Source: Artemia franciscana
Lineage: Eukaryota; Arthropoda; Branchiopoda; Anostraca; Artemiidae
Assembly: GCF_032884065.1 (NCBI RefSeq)
Contig: NC_088872.1
Span: forward strand, 35,560,917 to 35,624,916
Direction of reading: 5' to 3'
DNA length: 64,000 nucleotides
The position numbers and the translations under genes were made by a program. Positions 11,791 to 23,350 of this stretch are shown here, in pieces. The notes beneath the pieces are model-generated. The model was given only the letters and a program-made list of their open reading frames with translations, was not told the DNA's origin and ran no database searches. Positions within the stretch are counted from its first letter, which is position 1, and each line of letters begins with the position of its first letter.

Positions 11791-12054
11791 AGACAGCTCA
11801 CTCACAAACAAACTGAAATTTGTCTTGTCACTTTTAAGCAGCTGCAACTGGCGTTTTCTAATATTTTGTGGCCTTTTGTGGCTCTGTTCCCCTGCACCAG
11901 TTTGGTTTCCAGCGATCGCTCGGACGTGATCATGAGCTTTATTTTCGCAGGTGTCCGTACAGACGGTCACAGAAAATACTGGCGATTCCTTAGTTTTAGC
12001 AGTCAATAATCTTGCCCGCGGTTTTGACTCATCTATCCACTAATATATACTTGC

Positions 12055-12930
12055 ATTTTGTAGCAGAAAGAGGCACAGATAATTCGGTCGTCGGAGCCCT
12101 TGACTCAATGTATGACGATCTTCGTGTTACAATAAAGTATCCAATTGGGATTGCAATATAATTCTAGAAATTGACATACCTGTGAAAAAAGAGCATAAGG
12201 CAAAGAACAGTATATTCAACAGATCTATTCAATACTTTCGTAATGAAAATACACTATGAACCCCCAACAACGTGCATTTTATAAAGGATTGACGGATCGC
12301 TTATAGCATATGCTGACGACATTTAAAATATTAGTACAACCCTACATGCATAAAAAAGAGATGTTTTAGTGCATTAAAGTTAAAATGCTCAATTTAGCCA
12401 TACATTTAATCCGCCAAAACTGAATTGTTATTTTTTAATTATAAAGTGTCGACTGAGGATATATGTGTTATGAAGATCCAGAAATCAAAGCTGTTTAAGC
12501 GCTTAATTATCTAGAAGTACTGATTAATACATCACAGAAGACCATGCGCGTACCTATAGTTGGTAATACCCTTAGGAATATTCGCTATGCATGTGAGAAG
12601 CTTGTCCCGAGCAAGGCAAGATTTAGTTGCGATATTCTATCCTGACTGTATAATGCGTTTGTTCTACCAGATTTTCTCTGCGTTTTTTTTTCAGACTGTT
12701 TTACACAGACAGAAAAGAAACAGAGCGTAAAGCTTCTTTTTAAATATGCGAAGTATTTGCTTGGGCTTCCACCATGGTCCAAAAACCGGTATCTGGTCAG
12801 CAGATTTGGACTGATAGACCCTACTTTGGCAGTCCCTAACAGAGCAGCAAATTTTCCTAAGAAGTTACTGACTCTAGGTCACCCTTGGGTAACTCTTCCA
12901 GACCAGTCTTAAGACGAAAATAATATTCGA
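12055..12930 (+). mobile_element. LINE reverse transcriptase fragment
   Basis: In broken plus-strand frames, SLIAYADDI near 12298-12330 is the catalytic YADD box. It is followed by a thumb region with YLEVLINTSQKTMRVP, NTLRNIRYACEKLVPSKARFS, FVLPDFLC, then KLLFKYAKYLLGLPPW and FGLIDPTLAVPNRAANF up to about 12910. This is the 3' part of a reverse transcriptase from a LINE family different from the one at 5.6-9.7 kb. Multiple stops and frameshifts are present. The sequence to about 13050 may be its 3' UTR. Confidence 0.7.
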
Positions 12931-13672
12931 ATATCGATATTGAGTTATTCCCTTTCGCTGTATCTATCTGTGTTAAACTGTATTCTGTTGTTTGTTTTTC
13001 TTACACTCGCCGCTCATTGTGTTTTGTATAGTTTTCCAAGGTAATAACTCTATATCACATTAATATCATATCATAAATGCGGTTTTGCCCTAGAGCAGGG
13101 CAAGTTGCTATCATTTGGAAATTCTGACGCAGCCATTCGATTTGAAAAAAAAAAAAACTATAAATCAAACTTCCCAGTCTCGGAGGTAGTAACTCCGTAC
13201 AGCGGCTAATTCGTTCACAAAGAATCACTTACTCTACACAAATTGAACTGTCAAATCCAAACGATGTTTCTTTTACGGTGATGTCTTTAGCAAGCTGTTC
13301 CTCTTTATAATATACTGAGACGACTTAACTTCATGGATCCTTTTACAATGGCACATGAAATGGTAAGGGGGAGTACACAAAACTGGGGAATTTTGTTATG
13401 ATATTATTTCACTGCCATTGGAAGCGCATATAGATATACGATTTGGAATTGAACAGAAAGTAATAGAACGTTCAGAAGTGGTCAAAAATTTGCTCGAGAA
13501 TTAAAATAAAATTATGTGACAAACAAGTAAAATACATGTATACAAGACGGTGAGTAAAAAAAATGACATAAATAACGGAACCAATATCCAACAGTCTTTA
13601 CAAGAATTTTACTTTCTAAGCTCCCAAACTTCAGAAAAATTTCAAGGTAAAAAAAAAACATTGCTATTTTAT
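12931..13672. other. Nothing recognised
   Basis: AT-rich sequence between the LINE fragment and the left end of the foldback element. No domain-bearing ORF was seen on either strand. Confidence 0.35.
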
Positions 13673-15110
13673 TGTAGTGATCCCTCCATGGTTTCGGGAA
13701 GACACGTAGGGGATGCAAATTTGGAGCAACGGGTCCCTCCAGACGTTATTACGCGCACCTGGATCTTGCGCAATACTAATGCGCACGTGTACAGTAAGTC
13801 TACGTAATAGGGTTTGCTTGTTATGTAATAGGGTTTGCATGTTTCCTAATAGGTTTTGGTTGTTACATCAAAGTTTTTTTAATGTCACGTAATACCACGT
13901 GTTCGAGTCCACTAGTCAAGCAGGGGAGTTTATAAGACATTTTTCTTCAAGAAGTTTTCTTCATGATTTCTTTAGTTCTTACGTAATAGGGAATGTTAAG
14001 GATGACACATTCACACGTGATTTGAGGGCCAGTGGGGAATCCCTGCTTGTAACTGAGGAGGACAGACGAGTGACGTTACGTAAGGACGATGAACACGTGG
14101 AGTGTTACATAATACTTTAAGAGATTTCATTTTCTTTCATGATTTTTCCTACAGGGAACCTTTATAAAATAAATATTTTATGCTCCACATTAGGATTCGA
14201 AAGGGATTCCTCCTCAACGGAACTGTGCCTTGGACATCTGGACTAGGAAAGCCTTTCTAATATTAAGATTCAGATGATATATTCTATATGAAAACCTGTA
14301 GCACGCAAGGAGAATCCCTGGTTCGCGCATACTAAAATGATTAAGCTAATTGCGCGTTACCGTATGGGTACAATAGTTGACATGCAGGGTAAAAATCGAT
14401 TACCAAAAATAACTTGCATTTGGTATGCACCTGTATTTTAAGTAACGCTTTAGAGAGTATAATAAGATAATACTGCAGGTAGCTCTTGGAGCATATTCTC
14501 TAATAACCTTTTACTTTATTGGAACTTGAATGTTCTATCAGAAAAGAAATAAAAGTGAGAGTATCATTATTGCAAGAGTATGGAACACTTTGATGTACAT
14601 TCAAGTATTTCTTTTCTTCTTCACTACACAGAATTTTACACTTATATTATAGGCACTCTTGACTGAGCATACCTATGTTCAAAGGCAACAAGGTGCATAA
14701 ATTGTGTAAACGATTACCTATCAAAGTTTTATTCAGAGACAAAAAATCTAAAGAATAAAGGCTTTTGCATATACCAATTTTATTAATAAAAAAACGTTAT
14801 AAAATCATGAAATCACGGAACAAGTAACATAAACTCAACAACGGAAAAGATAAAAAGTGAAAAAACTTATAAAGGATTAAATATAAACAATAAGAACCAA
14901 GAATTAAAGAAAGGTGGGAAGCCTATCAACCAATTAAAAAGGGGGCCCTAGGGACAATTCCAACGGGACTCCTAGCATCTAATTCCATCTGGGGGTCCCT
15001 AGCAAGCAATTCCAGGGGAGACGGGGGGTTGCTATTAGATATAAATTTAAGCCTTATTAATAGGTATTTCTGAGAAGTCTTGATGAAAATGCATCGTTTC
15101 TTTGATTGGG
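13673..15110. repeat. Left inverted arm of the foldback element
   Basis: Collinear with the reverse complement of 19660-21189. Near 13800-13860 a short motif, GTAATAGGGTTTGC, is tandemly reiterated about three times. A block with repeated GGGGCCCTAGG-like text (14940-15030) matches the mirrored AGGGGCCCCGTTGG repeats at 19800-19890. The inner boundary is where GATGCATCGTTTCTTTGA at about 15110 meets the core. Confidence 0.75.
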
Positions 15111-15277
15111 CGTTTTATTTCAGCCCCCCACCGCCAAAATTTGTTTTAACACCACCCACCTCCTCTTTAAGCCGTAGAACATGTTAGTCCAAGCAATTCA
15201 TACCACTATGGCAATATGTTGTTGACCCGTGGCCTCCCACTGATATATACTATCATTCCCAGGCCATTTTTACCAAA

Positions 15278-16290
15278 ATTATTGACATTACTAATAATTC
15301 TAACGAAAGTCTATTGTAATTCAACCAAAAACTCCTGATTCTAGTCTCTTAAATGAATGCATAAGCAAACTATCACTAGAAATTATTGACATTACTCCTT
15401 ATCATACAAAAATCTTAGTCAATTTCTACTGTAATTCTACCCAGAGCGACTGATACTAGTCTCTTAAATGAAGGCATAAACAAATTATCACCATAAATTA
15501 TTGGCATTATTTGCAATCCTACCAAAATCCTAGCAAAATTCTACCGTAATTCTAACCAAAGCCATTGATGCTAGTCTCTTACATGAAGACATAAATAAAT
15601 TATCCCTTGAAATTATTGACATTAATCGCATTTCTACCAAATTCTACCGTGATTCTACCCAAGTAAATGATACTAGTATCTAAAATCAAGACATAAACAA
15701 ATTATCATGAAAAATTATTGACATTAATCGCAATTCTACCAAAATTCAACCGTATTTCTAACCGAAGCCAATGATACTAGCCTCTTAAATGAAGACAAAA
15801 ACAAAATTATCACTAGATATTATTGACATTACTCGTTATTCTACCAAAATTTTACCGTAAGTCTAACCAAAGCCAATGATACCGGTCTCTTAAATGAGCA
15901 CATAAACAAATTACCACCAGAAATTATTGACATTAATCGTAATTCTACCGAAATTCTTACACAATTCTAGCCAAATCTAACGATACTAGTCTCTTAAATG
16001 AAGACACAAACAAATAATCACCAGAAATTATTGACATTACTAGTAATTCTACCAAAATTCTACCGTAATTCTGACCAAAGAAAATGATATTACTCTTCTA
16101 AATGAATATATAAACATAACACCATAAAGACCTAAAAGTATTAACATTATTTTGTAGTTCGAACAAAACCCTATAAAATTCTGTCGTAATTCCAATCAAA
16201 GCCAGTGGTAATAGTCTCTTAAATGAAGACAAAAACAAATTACTACCAAAAAACATGGACATTACTCGTAATGCTACCAAAATTCCACCT
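15278..16290 (+). repeat. Tandem array, about 105-114-bp unit, about 10 copies
   Basis: The phrase ATTATTGACATTA recurs near 15278, 15382, 15497, 15612, 15714, 15820, 15922, 16025, 16140 and 16254. Each unit also carries a TCTACCAAAATTCTACC core, an AACCAAAGCCAATGATACTAG block and CTCTTAAATGAAGACATAAA. The array occurs only on the left side of the foldback core. No coding potential. Confidence 0.85.
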
Positions 16291-19200
16291 TACACATCCA
16301 CAGACACAGAGGAATGAAAACAGACACATGTACACACATGTACAGTAGAGAGACAAAAACACAAACAATAAACACAATCAGACACACAAACACACAGAGC
16401 CAAACACCACAAAACAACAAGAGAAACACTGAGACATACCAACCGATGCTCGGTCACACAGGCAAGGTGAGAGACAAACAACACACACAAAAAACACAAA
16501 GTCAGATAAGCAAACACACAGTCAGACACACCAAGACAGGCACAGAGACATGCAAACACATGCTCAATCACGCAAGCACGGTGAGGGAGAGACAAAAACA
16601 CATAAAACACAGCCATACATACAAACACATAGAGCCAGACACTCAGACACGCACACACACGCTCAGTGACACAGGCACGGTGGGAGAGAAAAAAACAAAC
16701 ACAAAAACACAACGTCAGCCACACAAACAAAAGGAGTCATACACACACACAAAAAAGACAGACACAGAGACATGCAATCAGACGCTCAGTCACACAAGCA
16801 AGGTGGTGGAGAGACAAAAAACAACAATAAAAACACAAAATCAGACACACAAGAACACAAAGGCAGAGACAGAGACATGCAATAAGACGCTCAGTCAGAT
16901 AGGCACGGGGGGAGAAAGACAAAAAACATACACAAAAACAGAGTCAGACACGAAAACACATAAACACAAAGTCAGATACACAAACTTCAAAGACAAACAC
17001 AGAGACATGCAAACAGATGCTCAGTCGCAGAGGTACGGTGAGAGAGACAAAAATACACACATTAAAACAAAGTAAGACATAAAACACACAGAGTCAGACA
17101 CACAAAAACAAAATGACAAATATAGGAACACTCAAAGAGACACTCACTCACATACGCACGCTGGGAGAGAGATAAAACCAACACACAAAACCCAAAGACA
17201 GACACACAAAACACTAAGACAGGCACAGAAACATGCAAACAGACGATCAGTCACACAGGCACGGTGAGAGAGAGAGAGAGAGAGAGAAAACACACACGAA
17301 ACAAAAAATTGGACACAAAACACACAGATTCAGACACACAAAAAGACAAAGACAGACAAAGAGACAAGCAAACAGACACTCAGGTGCGGTGGGAGAGAGT
17401 AAAAAAACACACAAGAATACAGAGTCAGACACACAAAAAGACAAACACAGAGACACACACAGAGAAAGGGGGAGTGTCTGTCTTTCCGTTTTTGTGTGTC
17501 TGACTCTATGTATTTGTATGTCTGACTTAATGTATATTGTCTCTCTCCCGCCGTGCAAGTGTGTTTGTCTCGATGTTTTTTTTGTGTTTTTGTATGTGCA
17601 GTTTTTGCCTCTCCCCCCGTACCTGTGTGACTCAGTGTTTGTTTGCATGTCTCTCTGTCTATCCCTGTGTTTTTGTGCGTCTAAATATGTGTGTTTGTGT
17701 ATTTGACTTTGTATTTTGTGCGTGTTATTTTGTCTCTTTCCCATTGTGCTTGTGTGACTGAGCGTCTGTTTGCATGTCTATGTTTCTGTTCTTTTGTTTT
17801 CGCGTGTTCGACTCTATGTGTTTGTTCGTCTGACTTTGTATTTTCTTGTGTGTTTTTTCGTTTCTCTCACATCCTGTCTGTGTGACTGAGTATCTTTTTG
17901 CATTTCTCTGTGTCTGTCCTTGTGTATTTTGCGTGTTTCACTCTTTAGGTCTGTGTATCTGATTTTGTGTTTTTGTGTGTATGTTTTGTCTCTCCCACCG
18001 TGTTCCTGTGATTGAACGTCTGTTTCCATGTCCTGCGTCTGTTTTTGTGTTTTGAGTGTGTTTTTTTTGTCTCCCTCCAATCGACTTCTGTGATTGAGTG
18101 TCTGTTTGCATGTCTCTATGTCTGTCTTTATGTTTTTATGTGCCTGACTCTGTTTTTGTTTGTGTTTTGTGTCTCTGACTTAGTGTTTTTATGTATGATT
18201 TTGTCTCTCTGTCACTGTGCCTCTGTGACTGAGCGTCTTTTCATGTCTCACTCACGACAGGCACGCTGGGAAAGAGTCAAAACATGAACAAAAAACACAA
18301 TGTCAAACACACAAACACACAGAGTGAGAATTACGAAAACACAAAGACCAACACAGAGGCATGCAAACAGATCTTCAGTCCCCCAGGCACGATGGGAGAG
18401 AGACAAAAAAACACATCAAAACAAAGTTGGACACACAAACACACAGTTGGACACTCAAAAACACAAGAACTGACAAAGAGACATGCAAACCGACGCTCAG
18501 TCACACAAGCATGGTGGGAAACAGATAGAAAACACACACAAAAAACATAGAATCAGAAACACATATGAACAGAGTCCAACACAAAAAAATTGAAACAAAG
18601 AAAGACACAGAGGCATGCAAACAGACGCTAAACATTAGGTTAACTTAACCTAAACAGCGTAGGCTAGGTTAAGTTAGGTTAGATGAGGCGTCATCTAACT
18701 TAATCTTAACCTACTCCGTGTAAGTTAGGCTAAACTAACCTACCAGCGTGTAAGAAAAAGTGAGTGTCAGTCTTTGTGTTTTTGTGTGTCTAATTCTGTG
18801 TGTTTGTTTATCTGACTTTGTGTTTTTGTGTCTCTGTTTTTTTGTTTCTCTCCCGCCGTGCTTCTTAGTGTTGTGTCTGTGCGTTTTTGTGTCGGACCTT
18901 GTGATTTTGTGTATGTTTTTTTACTTTCTCCCACCTTGTCTGTGCGACTGAACGTCTGTGTTTGCATGTCCCTGGGTCCCTGGGTCTCTCTTTTTGTTTT
19001 TGTGTGTTTGACTGTGTGTTTTTTGTGTCTGACTCTGTGTTTAGTGCGTGTATTTCTACTCTTTTCCACCGGGCTTGTATAACTGAGAGTAGGCCTAAGT
19101 TTGAATGTCTTTGTGTCTCTCCTTTTGATTTTGTGTTTCCGAATCTGTTTGTTTTTGTATCTGACTTTGTGTTTTGTGTGTTTTTGTGTCTGTCTCCCAC

Positions 19201-19650
19201 CGTACTTGTGTGATTGAGCGTCTTCTTGAATGTCTCTGTGGCTGTCTTTGTGTTTGTGTGTGCCTGACCTTGGGTTTGTGTGTTTGATTTTGTGTTGTTT
19301 TTTTTGTGTGTTTTCTGTCTCTCTCCCGGCGTGCCTGTGTGACTGAGTGTCTGTTTGCATGTCTCTGTGTCTGTCTTTGTGTTTTTGTATGTCTGACTCT
19401 GTTTGTTTGTGCGTTTTTGTATCATTTGTGTCTGTGTCTGACTTTTTGTTTTTTGTGTGTTATCTTCCTCTCTCACAATGCCTGTGTTACTGAACGTCTT
19501 TTTGCATGTCTCTGTGTCTTTCTTTGTATTTCGTGTGTCTGACTCATTGGGTTTGTGTGTTTAGGTTGGTTACTTTGTATTTTTATGTGTTTTTTCGCTT
19601 TCCCATCGTCCTTTTGCGACTGAGCGTCTGTTTGTATGTCTCTGTTTCGG
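16290..19650. repeat. CA/GT-rich minisatellite array that alternates orientation
   Basis: The unit is about 100-135 bp and contains GAGACATGCAAACAGACGCT, CAGTCACACAGGCACGGTGG and then CACACAAAAACACAAAGTCA-like text. Blocks 16290-17470 and 18245-18640 are in one orientation; 17470-18245 and 18755-19650 are the reverse complement (GT-rich). Long ORFs in most frames arise from the composition (Thr/His/Gln/Lys or Cys/Val/Phe/Leu repeats) and are not genes. Confidence 0.85.
18640..18755. repeat. AGGTTA-rich palindrome inside the minisatellite
   Basis: A hairpin pairs AGGTTAAGTTAGGTTAGATG (about 18666-18686) with CATCTAACTTAATCTTAACC (about 18692-18711), with flanking shorter inverted motifs. It sits exactly where the array changes from CA- to GT-orientation. 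TTAGG-like words occur but not as a regular pentamer array. Confidence 0.75.
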
Positions 19651-19659
19651 TAGTGGAAA

Positions 19660-21189
19660 GCTGAAATTCAACACCCCGTCAAAGAAACGATGCACTTTCA
19701 TTAAGACCTTTCAGAGATAACTCTTAATATGGCTTAAATTTATCCCTAATATACCCCCCTCTCCCCTTGAATTACTTGCTAGATACCTCAAATGGAATCA
19801 GATGCTAGGGGCCCCGTTGGAATGGCTTGTTTGGGCCCCGATGGAATTGGTTGCCAGGGGCCCCGTTGGAATCGGTTTCTAGGGCTCCCCCGTTGGAATT
19901 GGTTGGTAGTGTTCCCATCTTTGTTGAATTCATGGTTCTTTTTGCTTATATTTTATCCTTTATAAGTTTTTTTCGCGTTTTGATTTTTCTGCTATTGAGT
20001 TTTAACTGCTTTTTCTGTGATTTCATGATTTTATAACGCTTTCTTTTTAATAAAACTTGTATGTACACAAAAAACCTTCATTCTTTATATTTCTTGTTTC
20101 AGGATAAAACTTCGATAAGTAATCGTTTATGCAATTTAAGCACTTTGTAGCCTATGCACCTATGTATGCTTATTCAAGAATGCCTCTAATATAAGTGTAA
20201 ATTTATGTGTAGTGAGGAAGAAAAAAAAACTTTTTAACGTATATAAAGGTCTACCATATTATAACCATAATAATACTATCGGTTTTATTTCATTCTGATA
20301 CCAAATTCAAGTTACAACAGAGTAAAAGGCTATTAGTAAACAAAGCCACTAAGAGCAACCCACAATATTATTTGATAATACTATCGAAAGCATTACTTAA
20401 AATGCAGGTGCATACCGAATGTAAGCAATTTCTAGTTATAGATTTTCCCCTCTGCTTGTCAATTATTGTAGCCGTAAAGAAAAAAGCAATTCATTTAATA
20501 ATTTTAGTATGCACAAACTAGGGATTATCCTTGCGTGCTACAGGTTATCAAGTAGAATGTATTACCAGAATCACAATATTAGAAAGACTTTCATAGTCCA
20601 CATGTCCAAGGCACAGTTCCATTGAGGAGGAATCCCTTTCGAATCCTAATGTGGACATGCAATCTTTAGTTAATAAAGGTTCCGTGAGAAAAACATCATG
20701 AAAGAAAATGAAATCTCTTAAAGTATTATGTAACCTCCCACGCGTACATCGCCATTACCAAACGTCCCACGTGTGTGTCCTCCTCAATTACAAGCAGGGA
20801 TTCCCCAAGGGCTCTGAAGAAACAAGTCACGCGTGAATGCGTCATCCTTAACATAAGTAAACATTTCCTATTTAGTAAGAATTAAAGAAATCATGAAGAT
20901 AAACGTCTTGAACAAAACTATTTTAAAAAACTTTCCCACTTGACTAGTGGTCTCTAATACATCCTATTATGTAAAATTTTAAAAAAAACTATGATCTAAT
21001 AACCAAACACTATTAGGTAACATGCAAACCCTATTACATAAAAAGCGAATCGATTGCCTAGGTGTATTATACATGTGCGCTATAGTATTGCGCAAAACCA
21101 AGGTGTGTGTTATAACGTCTTGAGGGACTAGTAGTTACAATTGTACTTCTCCTATGTGTCTTCCAAAAACCAAGGAGGCATCACTACTG
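19660..21189. repeat. Right inverted arm of the foldback element
   Basis: Reverse-complement partner of 13673-15110. It starts at TCAAAGAAACGATGCA and ends with GGAGGCATCACTACT. It includes the mirrored AAACCCTATTACATAAA and CACTTGACTAGTGG landmarks. Divergence between the arms is appreciable, so the element is old or the arms evolve independently. Confidence 0.75.
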
Positions 21190-21409
21190 TTTATCATAAA
21201 ATCAGGTGAAAAAAATATGGTTAGAATGGCGCAAGTATTGTTGGAACGTACAGCATACAGAATCAAAACGTTGAAACAAGCGAAAATATAAAAAAATGAA
21301 TCACGCTCCAAACCTCAATCATTTATTAAATGCTAGAAAAACGAAAGAAGAATAGAGAGTGTTTCCAGATTTTATTTGCCCCGTTACATCTATAAATTTC
21401 TCAACTTAC

Positions 21410-21562
21410 TTTTTCAGAGTTTATTTCAACCGGGAAAGTAAGATGGCTTCCAAAATATGTTTCTAGGAAAGAGCAATACACATGTTTAGCACCATAGTAA
21501 TCCTTGTTGACAAATAGCATGCTAGCCTTCCTTAATTCTGCTGCTTGTTCAGCTTTGATATC
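21410..21562 (-). CDS. Exon i: TPR-like exon of the TPR / Cys-His protein gene
   Basis: Minus strand: acceptor TTCACAATTCAG at 21563, donor GTAAGT at 21409, 153 nt encoding 51 residues with no stop. The sequence includes AEQAAELRKASMLFVNKDYY and GAKHVYCSFLETYFG, a good match to one TPR helix pair (small residue, then Tyr-Gly-Ala spacing). The exon starts and ends in phase 0, and the next exon (11014) starts in phase 0. It was missed by ORF length because it is short, but both splice sites match the consensus. The 10.4-kb intron to exon ii contains the foldback element. An upstream coding exon must exist; the CS-domain ORF at 28233-28691 is one candidate. Confidence 0.7.
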
Positions 21563-21689
21563 CTGAATTGTGAAATAATTTGGTTAAAATAGACTAAAAT
21601 CAAATATTTAGAATTTAGCAAGCCTATTTGGAACAGCACAATAAATATATATATAACCTATCAAGGAAAAGTTAATTCCTAAGTTGGAG

Positions 21690-22010
21690 AATTTATGATT
21701 TGACAATGTAGAAGATGCATGTAAAAATTTTAGAAAAATAATTTGTGAAGTTACTGGTGATGTCTAAGGGAAGATAGTTAGGAACACAGCTACGAATATT
21801 AGTGAAAATGCTTAAAGTTTAACAGAGAAAAGGAGGGGCTTGTACAAGAATTATTTGAGTGACAGATCATATGAAAATAAGAAGAATCTAAAGAAAGTAG
21901 AGAAAACATTAAAATATGAACTAAGGAGGTTTGAAGTGAAGACCATGGATAAAATTGCGGAAAAAATGGCTGTGAATTGTCAGTTTAGTATGCATATTTC
22001 CTTAACGTTT
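21690..22010 (+). mobile_element. LINE fragment (linker between endonuclease and RT)
   Basis: Broken plus-strand frames give ICEVTGDV, NTATNISENA, LTEKRRGLYKNYLSDRSYEN and KKVEKTLKYELRRFE. This matches the basic linker between endonuclease and reverse transcriptase seen in many animal LINEs (AEKRRA...YL...R.N...Y...K..V...LR). One TAA interrupts it. Truncated on both sides. Confidence 0.55.
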
Positions 22011-22079
22011 TGATAATATTTAATTGATTAAAGTTACCGAGTAAATAATACCCGAGTCAAATAATAACTAATAAATAGC

Positions 22080-22200
22080 CGAGTCAAACTCAAAACAACG
22101 AAAAATAAAAATAAAGAGGGCTGACAATCCCCATGCCATCTCAAAACAAGAACATAGTTTGCACTTTACAGAAAACAAAATACATTTAAAATGTTTTCAC
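22080..22200 (+). repeat. Arm copy of the 23.0-kb MITE-like element
   Basis: Shares AGCCGAGTCAAACTCAA, GGGCTGACAATCCCC and the following GAACATAGTTTGCACTTTAC text with 23010-23130, as one isolated arm. Confidence 0.6.
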
Positions 22201-22234
22201 TATATTTTTACTGGTTTAAAATGTAGTACTACAT

Positions 22235-22455
22235 ATATCAAGGGGGAAAGCCTCCCTCTTGCACTCCAATTACAGCGTGACGGTCTGGTGCCCTTTTTAA
22301 GAGTAATAAGAGATTGGAGGGCAAACAGCCCTTCTCTCAAGCCCATTCATTTTCCAAAGGCATCCAGTCAAAACTTTGAGACAGTCGTTTTGTTCAGCAT
22401 AGTAGAACGGTCCAGCAACTATGTCTCTAGGGATATTAGGCATGTCAACCCCCAA
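22235..22455 (+). mobile_element. Repeat X fragment
   Basis: Follows 46470-46640: GGTGCCCTTTTTAAGAGTAA, AGATTGGAGGGCAAACAGCC, CATTTTCCAAAGGCATCCAG, then TTTTGTTCAGCATAGTAGAA and AACTATGTCTCTAGGG. The ORF across it (22159-22581) is therefore repeat-derived. Confidence 0.6.
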
Positions 22456-23009
22456 AATGATGCAAGTGGCTCATTAAGCTTTAAAACTAAATGTTACTTT
22501 AAAATAAATCAAAAGGGACTGTGTTATATGGTTGCAAATAAGACATCACAGCAATATATCGAGAACGACTGGGGGCATTAAGTTGTTAGTTTTAGGGATA
22601 CTACTGTTACTACTTCTGCTTGTATAATCAAAATAAATAAAAAGAGTGTAAGCGCATCCAGGTTGTCAAAGAGCATAGGTAGAATCTTTTGGGAATGATA
22701 TTAAGTTTTATTTTTCAGGTTAACTTCTGAAGCTATAAAATTTAAATAAAAAATACTGTTTGTGTCAGGATTAAAAATTGTTGAAAAGGTTTCCGACATA
22801 CAAATAGCAACCCATACTATAGATTCTTATAGATGAAAATTGTAAGGATTTACAATTTTTTTCATGAAAAAGACTATGTCTATGAAAAACGAAGATAAAT
22901 TGATTTAAAAACTTTTTCCGTAAGAAGAATTTTTTTTCAAAAAAAAAGTTTTCAAACTACCACAAATCACAATAAATAAATAAATGAAACTCAAAACGAA
23001 CACAAATTA

Positions 23010-23350
23010 CGATAAATAGCCGAATCAAACTCAAGACGGGCAAAAATTAAAATAACTAGGGCTGATAGCCCCTATACCTTCTCAGGACCAGAAAAAAATT
23101 TGCGCTTCACTGATAACGAAATACGTTTGAAATGTTTTCACCTTTCTAACTTTAATAATGAAAAATTATCAAAACCATAACGAAGAAATGTTAGTATATG
23201 TCAATTTAACTGACAATCCACTGTCAATTGTTCGTTTGTGTGTTTTTTTTTTTTTTTTTTTTTTTTAGTGAAGCACAAATTGTGTTCTGGTCTTGAGAAG
23301 GCAAAGGGGTTATCAGCCCTACTCATTTTAATTTTTGCTTGACTTTATTA
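23010..23350. mobile_element. MITE-like element with about 80-bp terminal inverted repeats
   Basis: The left arm (about 23026-23110) reads GGCAAAAATTAAAATAACTA, GGGCTGATAGCCCCTATACC and so on to TTTGCGCTTCACTGA. The reverse complement lies at about 23262-23345, ending GGGGTTATCAGCCCTACTCA and TTTTAATTTTTGCTTGAC. About 150 bp separate the arms, including a T run of about 22. No coding sequence. Confidence 0.65.

Larger units (their letters stand above)
13673..21189. mobile_element. Large foldback-type element with about 1.5-kb inverted arms and satellite core
   Basis: The left arm (13673-15110) and right arm (19660-21189) are imperfect inverted copies. Outer ends read TGTAGTGATCCCTCC on the left and, reverse-complemented, AGTAGTGATGCCTCC on the right. 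Landmarks occur in mirrored order, for example the block around 14190-14250 against 20590-20655. The core is an about 105-114-bp tandem array (15278-16290) and an about 3.4-kb CA/GT-rich array (16290-19650). No transposase-like ORF was found. The design recalls FB/Galileo-type elements, but arms, termini and repeats are not matched to any named family. It lies in the 10.4-kb intron between exons i and ii. No target duplication was identified. Confidence 0.7.

Noticed and set aside
16314..17075. 253-codon ORF rich in Thr, His, Gln and Lys, and similar long ORFs on both strands to 19.5 kb
   Set aside because: They follow from the CA/GT minisatellite, occur in several frames at once, and have no start context or domain.
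18640..18755. Arthropod telomeric (TTAGG)n repeat
   Set aside because: TTAGG words occur but not as consecutive pentamers; the sequence is a palindrome with mixed words.
22159..22581. 140-codon plus-strand ORF as a gene
   Set aside because: Its middle is a copy of repeat X and the rest an arm of the MITE-like element.
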